Below are positions 34,561 through 45,891 of a stretch of 64,000 nt of DNA, piece after piece (positions within the stretch are counted from its first letter, which is position 1; each line of letters starts with the position of its first letter). A program made the translations under genes and the position numbers. The notes beneath the pieces are model-generated. The model ran no database searches. It saw only the letters and a program-made list of their open reading frames with translations, and was not told the origin of the DNA. Source of the stretch: Sabethes cyaneus (Eukaryota > Arthropoda > Insecta > Diptera > Culicidae); assembly GCF_943734655.1 (NCBI RefSeq), contig NC_071355.1, positions 77,823,449-77,887,448 of the forward strand, given 5' to 3'.

Positions 34561-36040
34561 GCGAAAATATCCGCTCTCCAAATTTTACCATTGTGCTCAT
34601 ATTCAATTAAGTCATCGCAAGAAATCCTTAAACGCCACTTCATAACAAATAGTCGATCGAGACCGCAATTAACGTGTTAATGAAAACTTACAACCGAGCG
34701 CCATAAAATTTTAATTATTTCATGGGTAATTACCACTATAGAAGCAATAAACCGCTGTACTCCAACATCACATAGTTGCAATAGAGCTAAATTAAAAACG
34801 CACAGTGAATAGATTGACAGAACTATCGTTCATTTTTATCGTTTGGTTTCTTCAGCATGCATACAGCAATGCAGATTAATGAATAGAATTTAAATGAAGT
34901 GATGCAAATAGAAATTGCACTCAAATTTTCATTAAGTGTAATTTACTAATTAAAGGGTTTTAAAAAAATCAAATCTTTTTTTTCTAGGGTGCTAACATTC
35001 GGGGGTTTGTTTAATTGACTATGATAAAAACTGGATGTGATCAATGATTTGTAAAAATTTAATTTTTTTCGAAATTGATAACAAACTTTTGAGGCCAAAT
35101 TACATAAAAAATAATTTGATTTTGCGTGTGTTTTTACGATTATCGCGTTGCATATATTAACTAGAATGAATAAGTAAGTGCAGCAGAATTTTATTTCTCA
35201 GAAAAAGTCATACCGAAATTTCTTAGGTCGAGTATATCCAATATATGATTTCTCTAACTTTTGTTTGGCATCAACTGGTAACGATAAAATGATTTGCGTT
35301 AATTTTCTTTGAACTATTTAATCATGGGGTCGAAATATTTCGCAGTATGATTTATGTTGTGTGGTTCCTAAGTGCAATTATAATGAAAAAGACAGCTAGG
35401 TATGGTGTGCCTGCTGAAATAAAAATGTATGAATTCATGATCAACATTTTCGGAATTTAACGCCACGTTTGCTGCGCCCTCAATTAGACGGAATAAAAGT
35501 TTACCGCGTAAATTCTCATATTTTATTCATGTGGTTTAATGGAACGACGACGTACGCATGAGAAGTGAAAATGGATTTTTATTTGGTATATATTTTAGCA
35601 GCAGAGACTGACTATCGTATGTATTTCTCAATTTTCTTAGACTTAGCTGGTACCTTGATCAACTAATAGCCAAGCTGCGTAAATTAATTGAAATTCGGGT
35701 GTGAGTTTCAGAGAGCATCTCACGAGCAGTAAAACAGTGTACGCATATCTTAGATCTTGCTTTTACTAGATATACATAACCGTTACAAATCAAAACTGTT
35801 CCAAAAATACTACCTTTAACAGTACTAAGTTCGATAACTGAATCTGCTTTTTTTCTTTTTATGTTTTCTACTAAACTTCCTAAATTTCAATGATAACAAT
35901 AATGTTACTTAAAATGAAAATCATCCCAATTACCAAAGGAACAATAATAAACACGCTCTTTAGTATTACCAAATAATTCTCATTGTTAATTTTTCATTTA
36001 CACCGTTTCAGAAATTCTCTGCAAAAACGTAATTTTCCAA
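34561..36040. other. AT-rich segment with no recognised feature
   Basis: No coding region, repeats shared with the rest of the window, or clear terminal repeats were seen. Confidence 0.4.
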
Positions 36041-36860
36041 TAGTTTTTTTCCCGCTAGTCATCCATGAACACACACATTAATCACAAATCTGTCTCATCT
36101 CGGTTGGTCGGTTCCTCCATTGACCGGGTCACAAATCACACGCCCCATTTGCAGCAGCTGCGACCAGATTCTTCGCAGTCTACACCCACCCGCCGGCGGC
36201 GGTAAAAACTAAACAAAATCTGCATAAGTACAAAAAAGGTCCGATCGGTTAGTCCGTCGAAATGCGTGTGTAAGGTTTGTTTTTGTTGATTTTTCGCGGC
36301 ACTCACCGTTGCTTCACATTGAACGGACAAACAGTTCCCATACAAATCATTCGGTGCCCGCCACGACTGAATTGGCTTGCTTGTTGCGAGGTTAAGTGGA
36401 ACCGGGATTTGCCCGGTGGGTTTCGGCGGCGAGACTTTTCGACTACAAACTGTGCTGCGCAGCGCAGCGCGAAACTGAAGTTCCACGCCGGCCGTTTGCA
36501 GATCCCTGCAGTTTGGCTTGCGGAAACCTGGTTTCCACTGTCAGCGCCAGTTCAAACAAATCTCCAGCGATCGATATTTTTCTTCTGTCTACGGCTTGAC
36601 AGGCGCACGCTGATTTGAAAGCATAGGTCACCGCGTTCTAGAGAAAAGTTGCCTGCGGTCAGTCTGAAGCTGAGAAGAAAAAAACTAGATCCACGAAGGC
36701 TAATGACTCGGGCGTACATTCGCCATCGGAATGATGAAATTATGACTAATCTACGTGCGTCTAGCCGCGGTGTGGCTTTGATAGTTGCGTAAATTGTTTT
36801 TGCATACTGAGACAGCGCCAGCATCTTTTTTTGTGCAGCCGATCGGTGCTACACCTATGG
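36040..36860. other. GC-richer single-copy segment, possible promoter or first exon
   Basis: Contains CGCCGGCGGCGG (36191) and overlapping frames on both strands up to 116 aa without domains. Composition contrasts with the AT-rich flanks. Strand and function cannot be decided. Confidence 0.3.
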
Positions 36861-38220
36861 GAGCTTAAGTGTTAATAGCTCTGTGAAATATGGAGTGGCA
36901 GAGTGATACCTGAGGTTTGAGGTTGACGTAGAACCAAATCATTTGTTCCAAATTTCAACCTTTAGACGCTCTTCGGTTAATAACTTTTCCAAGTTTAGTC
37001 AAGTTCAGATGGACTAAATATGACCATCGCTTATATGCCAAGACTATTAAGAGGATATGAACGACTAAAAATTTTGTGAAAATCACCCCTTTTATCTATC
37101 AGATTTCGTATCTAGAGGCTTTTCCGTTTATTTTGATACTAAGTTTGTAATGATTCGACAACGGAAAGTGGATGAAAAATGATCATACATATAAGCATTC
37201 CAGTGCCACACGGAACAAACTTGTCGTAATCAATCGTCGCTTCTGTAAAAGCCCGATTTACAAATGTTGTGTACCTATTTCTTGTAAACTAATCAACGCA
37301 CATAAGAAGGGCTCCATATAAAGTAGCGGCCAAAATTGACGATTGTAAAATTTGACATTTTAGCACATGCTTAAACGTGGTTTTGTAGTAAATTGTCTAT
37401 ATTTTTATGATTCGTGAATAAAATTTTGATAGAAAAAAAATTTCATGTAGAAATAAGCCGTCAAAGTTGCCCATTTCCAAAGTTTGAAAAATAAGTCATT
37501 TTCAAAAAGTAAAAAAATTAAATAGTTATCGCGGATGTAAATATTATTGTTATATATCATTTTAAAACTGATATCTTAGTCTATTAAAAAATGAAATGAA
37601 AACAAATTTAAACTCAATAAGGTGCGCCATGGGCTACTTATAATAAAAATGAAATTTTCATAAATTTTAGTCAAAAAAACAACTCTTGTCGCCTCTTGTC
37701 GCCGCAGTTTCTTACAGTGCGTCTGAAAGCTCGAAGTATGTTGTATCAAAACATGAATTAAAAGTTTGCTATAATTTGACGTTTTCCGAAAAAAATAATT
37801 TTAAAATTGTCATATTTTTAGCAAGTCTTTAAAATTTTAAGTACTCTTTCAACAAATTTGTTTATCTTTGTTACTAAATTTATTTAGTACCTGAAGAGAG
37901 TTTCAATGAGAAAATGGGAGAATCTCCGCATGAAAGAAATTTTTTTTGCCAAGCAAATATTTATATCGAAAACATTTGATCATTTTTCCCCAAATTACCC
38001 TAAATATGAGTTCTTATAAGTTTAAATAATTTCTTTTGTAACAAATATAATCTAAAATCAATTTGAAACTAAAAAATAATTTTGGCCAAAAATCGCAATT
38101 TTCCGACTATTGTGCAACGTATTGAAACGAACTTTGTTTTTGTTTTGTTGGTAGAAGTGTGGAAAAGACTTTTATAATGTTAAAGCTTTGAACACAAAAT
38201 ACAGTCAGAGAAAAAAACTA
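36861..38220. other. AT-rich segment, no recognised feature
   Basis: Long A/T-rich sequence with no frames of interest. Its right edge runs into the repeat block that starts at 38221. Confidence 0.4.
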
Positions 38221-38444
38221 CAAGGTATTCAGTCCTAAGGGTTGTACGAAAGGGTGACGTAGGACTATATCAGATCATTATATCAAAGACTAATGTAAAC
38301 TGCATTTCTGGCATATGTATGTATAAACAGAATCTCTGAGTGCCATTGCTTAAGTGAATGTTTAAAAGAGAAGAGCGAAATATTCAGATTCAATTCTTCA
38401 ATTGAGATATGAAGATTTCTTTTAAAAATCACTTGTGTGCATCA
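38221..38444 (-). repeat. Inverted copy of the Helentron-related 3' block (outer part)
   Basis: This matches 12955-13250 in inverse orientation, for example CCTAAGGGTTGTACGAAAGG here against its complement near 13215. It continues at 40475 after the 2 kb insertion. Confidence 0.75.
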
Positions 38445-38448
38445 TTAA

Positions 38449-40470
38449 CCCGTTAAGCCCCACACTTTTCCCAGCAGGAATAGAAAGTTGAAATTTTCAG
38501 GAAAATTCTCTTTTAGGTCAACTAAGAAAAAACCGCTGACATGTATTTTTAATTTTGACCCTGTGTCCCGCAACGCTACGTTGCGAAAACGCAACGCTGG
38601 GCGGGGTGTAAGGGAATGTCGTCGTGGTTGGGCCACGTTTTGGCATTCATTCGCCCATAACTTCCGTTTCAAAAAGAATTTCGGTAATCTATACACATCG
38701 ATGGAAAGGTCTAATAATAAGGTACATTTCTGGAAAATCTTGAACTGATTGCTTGAAAAATAATTAAGTTATAGGCATTTCCGTGAAGACAAAAAATGTT
38801 GTCATAGTTGGCCATGTAGTACAGGTTGGGCCACCGCTGAAAAACCAAGATATACGTATTGAAATTCTATGTAGAGACAAGAAAACAATGAATTTCGTGG
38901 ACAACGGCCCATATAAGTCCAAATACTCTATTTTAATTACATTTTTGCGAAATTTCGATCTTGTAAAATCAATATTATTATTTATCACCTTTTCCGAAGT
39001 GAACTATTGCAATGAAAAAACGACAACAATATAGGTTTTTCACATAGTAATTTTGCTTTATTACATCTCATAACACGTGACTGATGTTTTCTAGCGAATA
39101 TTGTGCTTTTGCGCTAAAAATTATGGTGGCCCAACCATGACTAAACAAGTGGCCCTACCTTTACAAAAAGCGCTTTTGTCGTATTTTGCCTTACCCTACC
39201 CAAACATCTTACTGAAACGGGACTTTTATATAGTCTTCGTATAGAGCACAACACACTTAATATCTTTTCAATATTTATCTCGATAATTGCATTTCATGAA
39301 TCATTTCTTGAAGAAAAGTTCACTGCGCCTGAAAAACTTTTTTTGTACGATTCAATCACTAAATTCAGTACGCGGGTTTCGAATACATGATTGAAACTCA
39401 CAATATTGCGAAAAGTTAGCGGTCACAGTAAGAAGTTTTACAATGCTTGTACATAGATATCTCGAGTTACTAAGACTGAAAAAATCGTGGTGGCCCGTCC
39501 GTCGCGACACTACCCTACCGTTTTTGCATACCTTCATTATTAAGCATATAAATACTTCATATTTTTTTTACCGTTAAATCAATTTTGGGATTTTTTTTTT
39601 TAATTTTGAGTACTAATAAAGATTAAATGAACAACTAAGAGTATTACATGTTATGTTTTATGATAGATATCAAAACTTTTGGGTTGGAGACCATCTTTGT
39701 ACTAGACGCATAGTATGCAATTTGAATGCTAAATGCATGCCATCGTAGATGAATAAATGCCTACCAACACGTTCCGGAAAGGTTGTGACATAAAATTTGG
39801 GTCCATGACACTGTCGTTGCTGTCACTCAATACCTTCAGATATTCCGGAGGCAAAGTTACTTTAACGATTTTATTACGCTCTTATCACAACGGCTGGTCC
39901 ATATGCCATCAGTGTTTGAAGCTGCGAATTCTATGTTATGTAAACTTTTGTAATGTTTCCGGGATATTTTGAACAAGCGATAGATAAGATTTACGTTCAT
40001 TTGTTTACTAAAAAACAACGACATCAAATGAAACACCTGCAGCGAACGAACGAAAACAAACGTTCCCGTTGCAAATTTTGAACATCGTTTCTTCCTAGCG
40101 TAGCGTTTTCGCAACGCATAGCTTAACACCTATCTTAAAATTATAAAAATAATCATAATTATGAAACAAAGTGTTTTTGGGCAAGCAACCGATTCTTACT
40201 AACACTGATTAATAGGGCAGGCGTAAATAGAGGTAAAATCGAGTTTTATGAGCATTTTTCCTTAACTGTCTGAAAAACAGCAAAATCTGTTGTTTTGTCA
40301 CAGCTGTAATTATATTACATGTAACATCTGACCTTTGAGCAAAAACAGGTCGATTAAATTTTTTCCAATCTTTGTTTGTTTCTCAGGGTCCAAGTTGATA
40401 TCTTAAACCGGGCCTTCTCTAGAATCGAATGAAAGTGCGTTGCGTTTTCGCAACGCTAGGAGGAAATGGG
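38449..40470. mobile_element. 2 kb insertion flanked by TTAA-like sites (piggyBac-like?)
   Basis: The homologous block near 12.94 kb is uninterrupted, so this is an insertion. The left edge reads TTAACCCGTTAAGCCCC. The right edge, reverse-complemented, reads CTAACCCATTTCCTCC. Both therefore begin (T/C)TAACCC, consistent with a TTAA target with one mutation. Both ends also contain the palindrome-like CGTTGCGAAAACGCAACG (38590, 40442). No transposase frame was found. A nested inverted-repeat element fills 38608-39519. Assignment to piggyBac is tentative. Confidence 0.6.
38608..39519. mobile_element. Inverted-repeat element, GTAAGGGAATGTCGTCGTGG terminus (copy 1)
   Basis: The left terminus is echoed, imperfectly, by the reverse complement of the right terminus (GGTAGGGTAGTGTCGCGACG), both followed by a GGGCCAC/GGCCACC word. 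A second copy in the same orientation lies at 53086-53955. An internal GTGGCCC-rich block (39125-39200) repeats the subterminal motif. Short frames of 74-86 aa are not conserved between copies. Non-autonomous. Confidence 0.7.
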
Positions 40471-40474
40471 TTAG

Positions 40475-40940
40475 GGTTGAATAAAATAGTAATGATTGAC
40501 CAGCCCACCGATTTTTGTATTAAATATGATTACGCCTAACTTGACATGTTTCAATAATCTTACTTTAACTCGCTTGTGGCTTTTAAAAGGGCCATTGGTT
40601 ACAAATAACAATAAACCCAAAGCTCGTTCATCGCAAATATGGCGTGCCATTCGAATGTCCTTCTCTTTTGACATGAATGGCAACAATTAAGTAAGTTAGC
40701 GGCGTCGATTTACTGTCCGTTACTCCGAGAAATTTTCACTAGTTTATTTGCACCCCCAAGTAGCAATTTAGGTTTTATAACAGTCTTATGATGACATTTA
40801 AGGCCAAAATTGGTCATGAAAACCGCCATAAGAGTACAATAAAACTCACATTGTTGCTTGGGCAGCTTACCGCTTGTTACATAGTAGAAAATATGGCACA
40901 TACGCAAAAATTTCTGTTTTATTTGTATGAGAGTCCTTAT
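40475..40940 (-). repeat. Inverted copy of the Helentron-related 3' block (inner part)
   Basis: This matches 12600-12930 in inverse orientation (for example GCCATTCGAATGTCCTTCTC here) and runs into the minisatellite copy at 40940. The 63-71 aa frames are by-products. Confidence 0.75.
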
Positions 40941-42117
40941 CCTCCTATCACAGTGGTGAGGGGTCTCAAACCATTATAAAATAAATTCATGCCTCCAAAA
41001 ACCGCCACATGCCAAATTTCGTTCCATTTGCTTAATTAGTTCTCGAGTTATGAGGAAATTTGTGTTTCATTTAGGTAGGAGCCCCCCCCTGTTAAAAGAC
41101 GGATGGGTTTCAGTACACTATAGAGAAAATTCTTGCCTCCAAAAACACCCACATGCCAAATATGGTTCTATTTGATTGATTAGTTTTGGAGTTATGAGAA
41201 AATTTGTATTTCATTTGTATAGGAGCCCTTCCCCTTCTAAAGTTGGGAGGGGTCCTAATTCACCATAGAAAAAATTCTTGCCTCCAAAAACCTTCACATG
41301 CCAAATTTGGTCCCATTTGCTTTATTAGTTCTCGAGTTATGAAGAAATTTGTATTTCATTTGTATGGAATCCCCCTCCCCCTCTTAAAAGGGAGAGGGGT
41401 CATAATTCCCCTTATAAAGAGGGAGGGGTCTCAATCCACCATAGAAATAACCAGGGATGGTTCGATCACTCTGACTCAATTTTGATTCATTTGACAGTAC
41501 CGTCTCAGCAGAGCCAGATATGACAATGTTATGTATGGGACATTTGTAGAACTAGTTCTAATCTACAACTTTTCTGAACAAAGTTATGCTGTATCATTTG
41601 TAATTACGGTGCTACAATGCTAGTAACTCATCAGTGACTAAATGAACGTTCATTTAGTCACTAATAAGATACTAGCATTGTAGCGCCGTAACTACAAAAG
41701 ATACTGCAAAACTTTATTCAGCAAAATTATAGACAATAACCTCTTCTACAAATGTCTCATATTTAACTTTGTCATATTTGACCCCGTTAAGACGGTACTG
41801 TCAAATGAATCAAAATTGAGTCAAAGTGATCGAACCATCCCTGGAAATAACCCTTGACTCCAAAAACACCCACATGCCAAATTTGGTTGCATTTGCTTGA
41901 TTAGTTCTCGAGTTATGCAAAAGTTTGTGTTTCATTTGTATGCGAGCCCCCTCCCCCCCTCTTAGTGAGGGGAGGGGTCTCTAACCATCATAAGAACCTT
42001 CCCTGTCCCTAAAAACCCCTACATGCAAATTTTTACACCTATTGGTTTAGTAGTTCTCGATTCTATAAGGAACATATCGACAGACAGACAGACAGAAATC
42101 CATTTTTATATATAAGA
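40941..42117 (-). mobile_element. Helentron-like element A (5' end and minisatellite)
   Basis: On the - strand it starts TCTTATATATAAAAATGG at 42117, followed by the CTGT microsatellite and several 145 bp units, then passes into the alternative 3' block at 40475-40940. The hAT-like MITE at 41452-41843 interrupts it. Its 5' end abuts the 3' end of element B with no base between. Confidence 0.75.
41452..41843. mobile_element. Palindromic hAT-like MITE, CAGGGATGGTTCGATCACT termini (copy 1)
   Basis: The 392 bp element folds back over most of its length: starts CAGGGATGGTTCGATCACT and ends with its complement. A perfect 8 bp duplication GAAATAAC lies at 41444-41451 and 41844-41851. The second copy is at 63354-63744. 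The centre is TGAACGTTCA. Non-coding. Confidence 0.92.
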
Positions 42118-43596
42118 CTAGCTGACCCGACAAACTTCGTATTGCCACAAATTAAACTGTGTTGTACATAAATCCTGAATCTCGGATGACCTTTATCACA
42201 ATTTCGAGTTTTGCAAGTTTCTGAGGATTTCATGGCTGTTTTAATATATAAATTTTCCTCACAGTAAAGTAGAAAACAACTCCCCCATTGCTTAGCCTGA
42301 TAAAATAAAGCGGATAGTATTTAAATATTCGCCATCATAACAAACCATTATTAGTCCTTATCCCCCTACCACAGGGGTGAGGGGTCTCAAACCATCATTA
42401 AAAAAATTCCTGCCTCCAAACCCCCCCATGTCAAATTTGGTTCCATTTGTATGATTACGATCTCGAGTTATGAGGAAATTTGTATTTCATTTGCATGGGA
42501 GCCCCCCCCTCCTAAAAAGGTAAGGGCCCAGCTAGCATTTTCATGTGTATAAAAAAGGTAAAAATCAGCATTACGTACAAATATACATGCTAAATAAATC
42601 GTATTTCATGCGCAAAATTGGCATATCCGTACTATTTTGGAGGCGATATACGTGATTACGAATAATTTTGAGCGTTAAGACTATATAAGTATTTATATAC
42701 GATAATATCCGATTAAGTGCGAGTCGCGTACTACTCTACGATTTTGTGCTGAAAATCGTATGTATGTCAGTCATTATCATTATATACGACAAAAAATCAA
42801 CTTGATCCCACTTTACCAGCTTTAGTTACGATTTCGAGTTTGTTAGGAGATATTTACGATAGTTTTCGTACATTGATATACGAGTTGGTGCTAGCTGGGG
42901 GGATGAATTAGGATCATAGAAAAAATTCATGCCTCCAAAAACACCCACATGCTAAATATGGTTCCATTTGATTAAATAGTTTTCGAGTTATGAGAAAATT
43001 TGTATTTAGTTTGTATAGGAGCTCCCCCTCCTGAAGCGGGGAGAGGTTTCAATTCACCATAGAAAACATCCTTGTCTCCAAAAACACCCACATGTCATAT
43101 TTTGTTCCATTTGCTTGATTAGTTTTCGAGTTATGAGGCAATTTGTATTTCATTTGCATGGCAGCCCCCCCTCCTAAAAAGGTAAGGGGTCCTAATTCAT
43201 CATAGAAAAAATTCATGCCTCCAAAAACACCCACATGCCAAATATGGTTCCAATTGGTTAATTAATTCTCGAGTTATGAGGAAATTTGTATTTCAGAGGT
43301 TTGGTGAGGTGAGAGGTTTCAATTCACCATAGAAAAAATTCTTGTCTCCAAAAAAACTCATGTAAAATTTGGTTCCATTTGCTTGATTAGTTCTCAAATT
43401 ATGCAGAAATTTGTGTTTCATTTGTATGGGAGCCCCCCCCTCTTAGTAGGGGGAGGGGTCTCTAACCATCATAAGAACCTCCCCTGGCCCCAAAAACCCC
43501 TAAATGAAAATTTTCACGCCGATCGGTTCAGTAGTTTTCGATTCTATAAGGAACATTCGGGCAGACAGACAGAAATCCATTTTTTATAGGTATAGA
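42118..43596 (-). mobile_element. Helentron-like element B (both ends present)
   Basis: On the - strand it starts TCTATACCTATAAAAAATGG at 43596, followed by the GTCTGTCTG microsatellite and minisatellite units, and ends GGGTCAGCTAG at 42118. The 3' region from 42118 to about 42390 matches 3420-3707 of the first element, except for a different AT-rich stretch. The MITE at 42527-42899 interrupts it. Confidence 0.8.
42527..42899. mobile_element. CCCAGCTAGCA MITE (copy 2)
   Basis: Aligned end to end with the MITE at 5685-6424 minus its fold-back insertion, so it serves as the empty site for that insertion. It sits within a minisatellite unit of element B. The flanks (AAGGG on the left, GGATG on the right) do not show a clear duplication. 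Confidence 0.85.
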
Positions 43597-43808
43597 TTAT
43601 ATACGGTAATATCCGATTAAGCCCGGCTCGATCCGTGCTGCTATACGATTCTGTGCTGAATATCGTATGTCTGTCAGTTAATGTCATTATATACGACAGA
43701 AAATCAACTTGGGCGCACGTTGTTAAGAATTAGTTACGATTCCGAGTTAATTAAGAGATATTTACGATAATTTTTGAACTTTGATATACGAGTTGGTGCT
43801 GGCTGGGT
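43597..43808. mobile_element. CCCAGCTAGCA MITE, truncated (copy 3)
   Basis: Only the right half is present, from ATATACGGTAATATCCGATT to GTGCTGGCTGGG, with several substitutions. It directly adjoins the 5' end of Helentron-like element B, so the junction probably marks where element B landed or a deletion. Confidence 0.75.
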
Positions 43809-44300
43809 GATGGTCTAAGTCGATATCCACACCCCGTAGGAAACATACGTCGGTGATGTTCGAGTAAAACCAGCCTTCGAGGAGAATATGGTCGATTTGG
43901 TCCGGGAAAGAAAGTGCTTCTGATCACCAACCTTTTCGGGGAAAGAAAGTGCTTCTGATCACCAACCCCAGGAAACTGCAAAGTTGATGCATAAGTAGTC
44001 GTTATTGTTCGTGTTGGTAGGCAAGCTATGGATCCCTAACACCGGGGTATACATTGCGATGCCGAAATCACAGTGGGCTTCAAACCAATGCACTATCCTA
44101 TTCAATTATCTATCCGAGGGTGGGTTTGTTATGGACTTGGTACAGTTGTTGGTACGGTTTGAAGTACGTCGAACGCTTAATAAGAGGGTCGTAGTGTCTT
44201 CCTTTCGTGCAGTCCGCTGTGGTTCAAAGGATCATCACTACCGGCGAGCCACAGGGTCTGGAAGAAGGAGTAGTGGATTTGTATCCGATTGTAATGCTCC
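43809..44300 (-). pseudogene. RTE endonuclease fragment
   Basis: The antisense of this stretch aligns with the endonuclease region of the RTE at 19.0-19.4 kb (the counterparts of GTDIDSDHYL, SNITNVRS, QIDHVLIEGR and FFPRKD). A tandem duplication of about 33 bp (GGGAAAGAAAGTGCTTCTGA repeated near 43907 and 43940) disrupts it. No RT follows. Confidence 0.7.
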
Positions 44301-45060
44301 TTTTTTTGCTATAATCGCTATTGAGTGAGCGATATGCTTATTAAATTTTTTGCATACTTGTGCGTATTGTGTGTAAGGAAGAGTAATCTTCAAGCTTGTT
44401 CTACTTTACCGATTCACTCCGCGCTGCCAGTACTATGCCATATTACAGCCGTCCCTGGTGAGGACTCATTCCTTCTTCTGACGTGTACACTTAACTATTT
44501 TAAATGACTTTTTCGCTGATTTGTGAATTAACACGGTTTTTATTTTGACTATTTTTGAATTAGGTAACACAGATTATCTACACGGTGTTTTTTTACGTGC
44601 CGCGAATACCCCATGTTAAAAAAGGTTTGAGTTCATTTGACATTGCATTGAGTCGCTCAAATATAAATAAGGAAAAATTAAGATTAAGTATCTAGATTGA
44701 GAAAATAACAAAAATATTGCAAATAAATGGTAGCAGACCAGTTAGCTTTGAGGTAGGTACGATGCAGGTCGAACAAGGTAGTCGTCGTATATTCGGATCT
44801 CGGCTAGGCGGTGCTTGCCAGATAGAGTCAATAGGATTGTTGCACTATCCAAGTAGCACACGCTATCGTATTAAGTTACTGTAACTCATTTATCACCAAT
44901 TTTAGTCATAAATAGGTTGCAGAAACAAAATGTGACAAAAATGTGCTATTTGGGTATCCCCGTAATTGTCCTGAACTCTAACAGAACAGCCGGTTACGAA
45001 GTCTGCCGATAAAGAAGGGTCAAGTCTTTAAAAGACGTTAAAGTCCAAAGCGTTGCTTTT
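44301..45060. other. Intergenic segment with a small fold-back
   Basis: No gene recognised. A GGATCTCGGCTAGGCGGTGC stretch (44795-44816) has a weak B-box look and could be a SINE remnant. A fold-back lies at 44849-44953. Confidence 0.35.
44849..44953. repeat. Short MITE-like sequence with CCAAGTAGCACA termini
   Basis: Starts CCAAGTAGCACA and ends TGTGCTATTTGG, imperfect inverted repeats 105 bp apart. The terminus resembles the CCCAAGTAAC motif of the element at 27454-29415. Confidence 0.55.
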
Positions 45061-45890
45061 TTGCAAATAAATGCAAGAATATAGAATTGAAATTAACTCA
45101 AGTATAAAGGACTGGAATAACGAAATAAAAAGAATAAAGTAATTAACTACACAAGAATGAAATGCGTGAATGAAAACATAGAAGAATAGAACGCTATAAC
45201 AGAATGAGAAATATTAATAAATAACAACTAAAAGATATAGGAAACAAAAAAAATGGAACGAGGACAAAATAAGTAAAAGAAAAAACCGAATGTACTTTTT
45301 CAAGTATATCTAATGATCTAATGTAATGACTAATGATAATTTGACAAACTGTAAAGGGCAATTTACTTATTATTCATAAATCTATTTTTAATTAATTCGC
45401 TTTTAATTTTCAATTTTTTGTGCTTGGCAATTCTCGCCATTTCATTTTGTTCTTTGCCAATTAGGAACAATTAGGTTGATCGTATGCAAAATTAAGCAAT
45501 CTACGTTAATTAAATGGGCAACAATTGGGTCTTCATGGTGTTGGAGAAAAACTTAAATACCTCATAATAGGTGTAATGTTTCAGGCTATGAAGCGATATC
45601 ATTTGTTTCACTAAAAGGTCATTCTATTTATATGGAAATGTTAGATATAAGTAATGTAATGAGAAAACTGAAAGTGCCTGCATTAGGTGTGCAATAATTG
45701 ACAAATTACCCTAATTGTGATGAAATGCCAGGAAACTATTCGGGTTTTATTGCACATTGATGACGGTTGCGAAGGTCAAAATTAACCATAAAAGTCTTTA
45801 TAGAAGTGTAATAGAACTCAAATTAGTGGATATCTCTGGTTTTAGGTATGCAGTAATAAAAGCAGAATGCAGAACATGTCTTGTTACACA
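45060..45890. other. Purine-rich stretch and downstream region of the receptor gene
   Basis: 45060-45290 has the same A/G-rich texture as 1-600 but is short. 45300-45890 is AT-rich and lies downstream of the receptor stop codon; it probably includes its 3' UTR. An AATAAA-type signal cannot be chosen with confidence in such AT-rich DNA. Confidence 0.4.
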
Positions 45891-45891
45891 T

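Noticed and set aside
44735..44835. SINE with weak B box in GGATCTCGGCTAGG
   Set aside because: No convincing A box or tail, and only one copy in the window.
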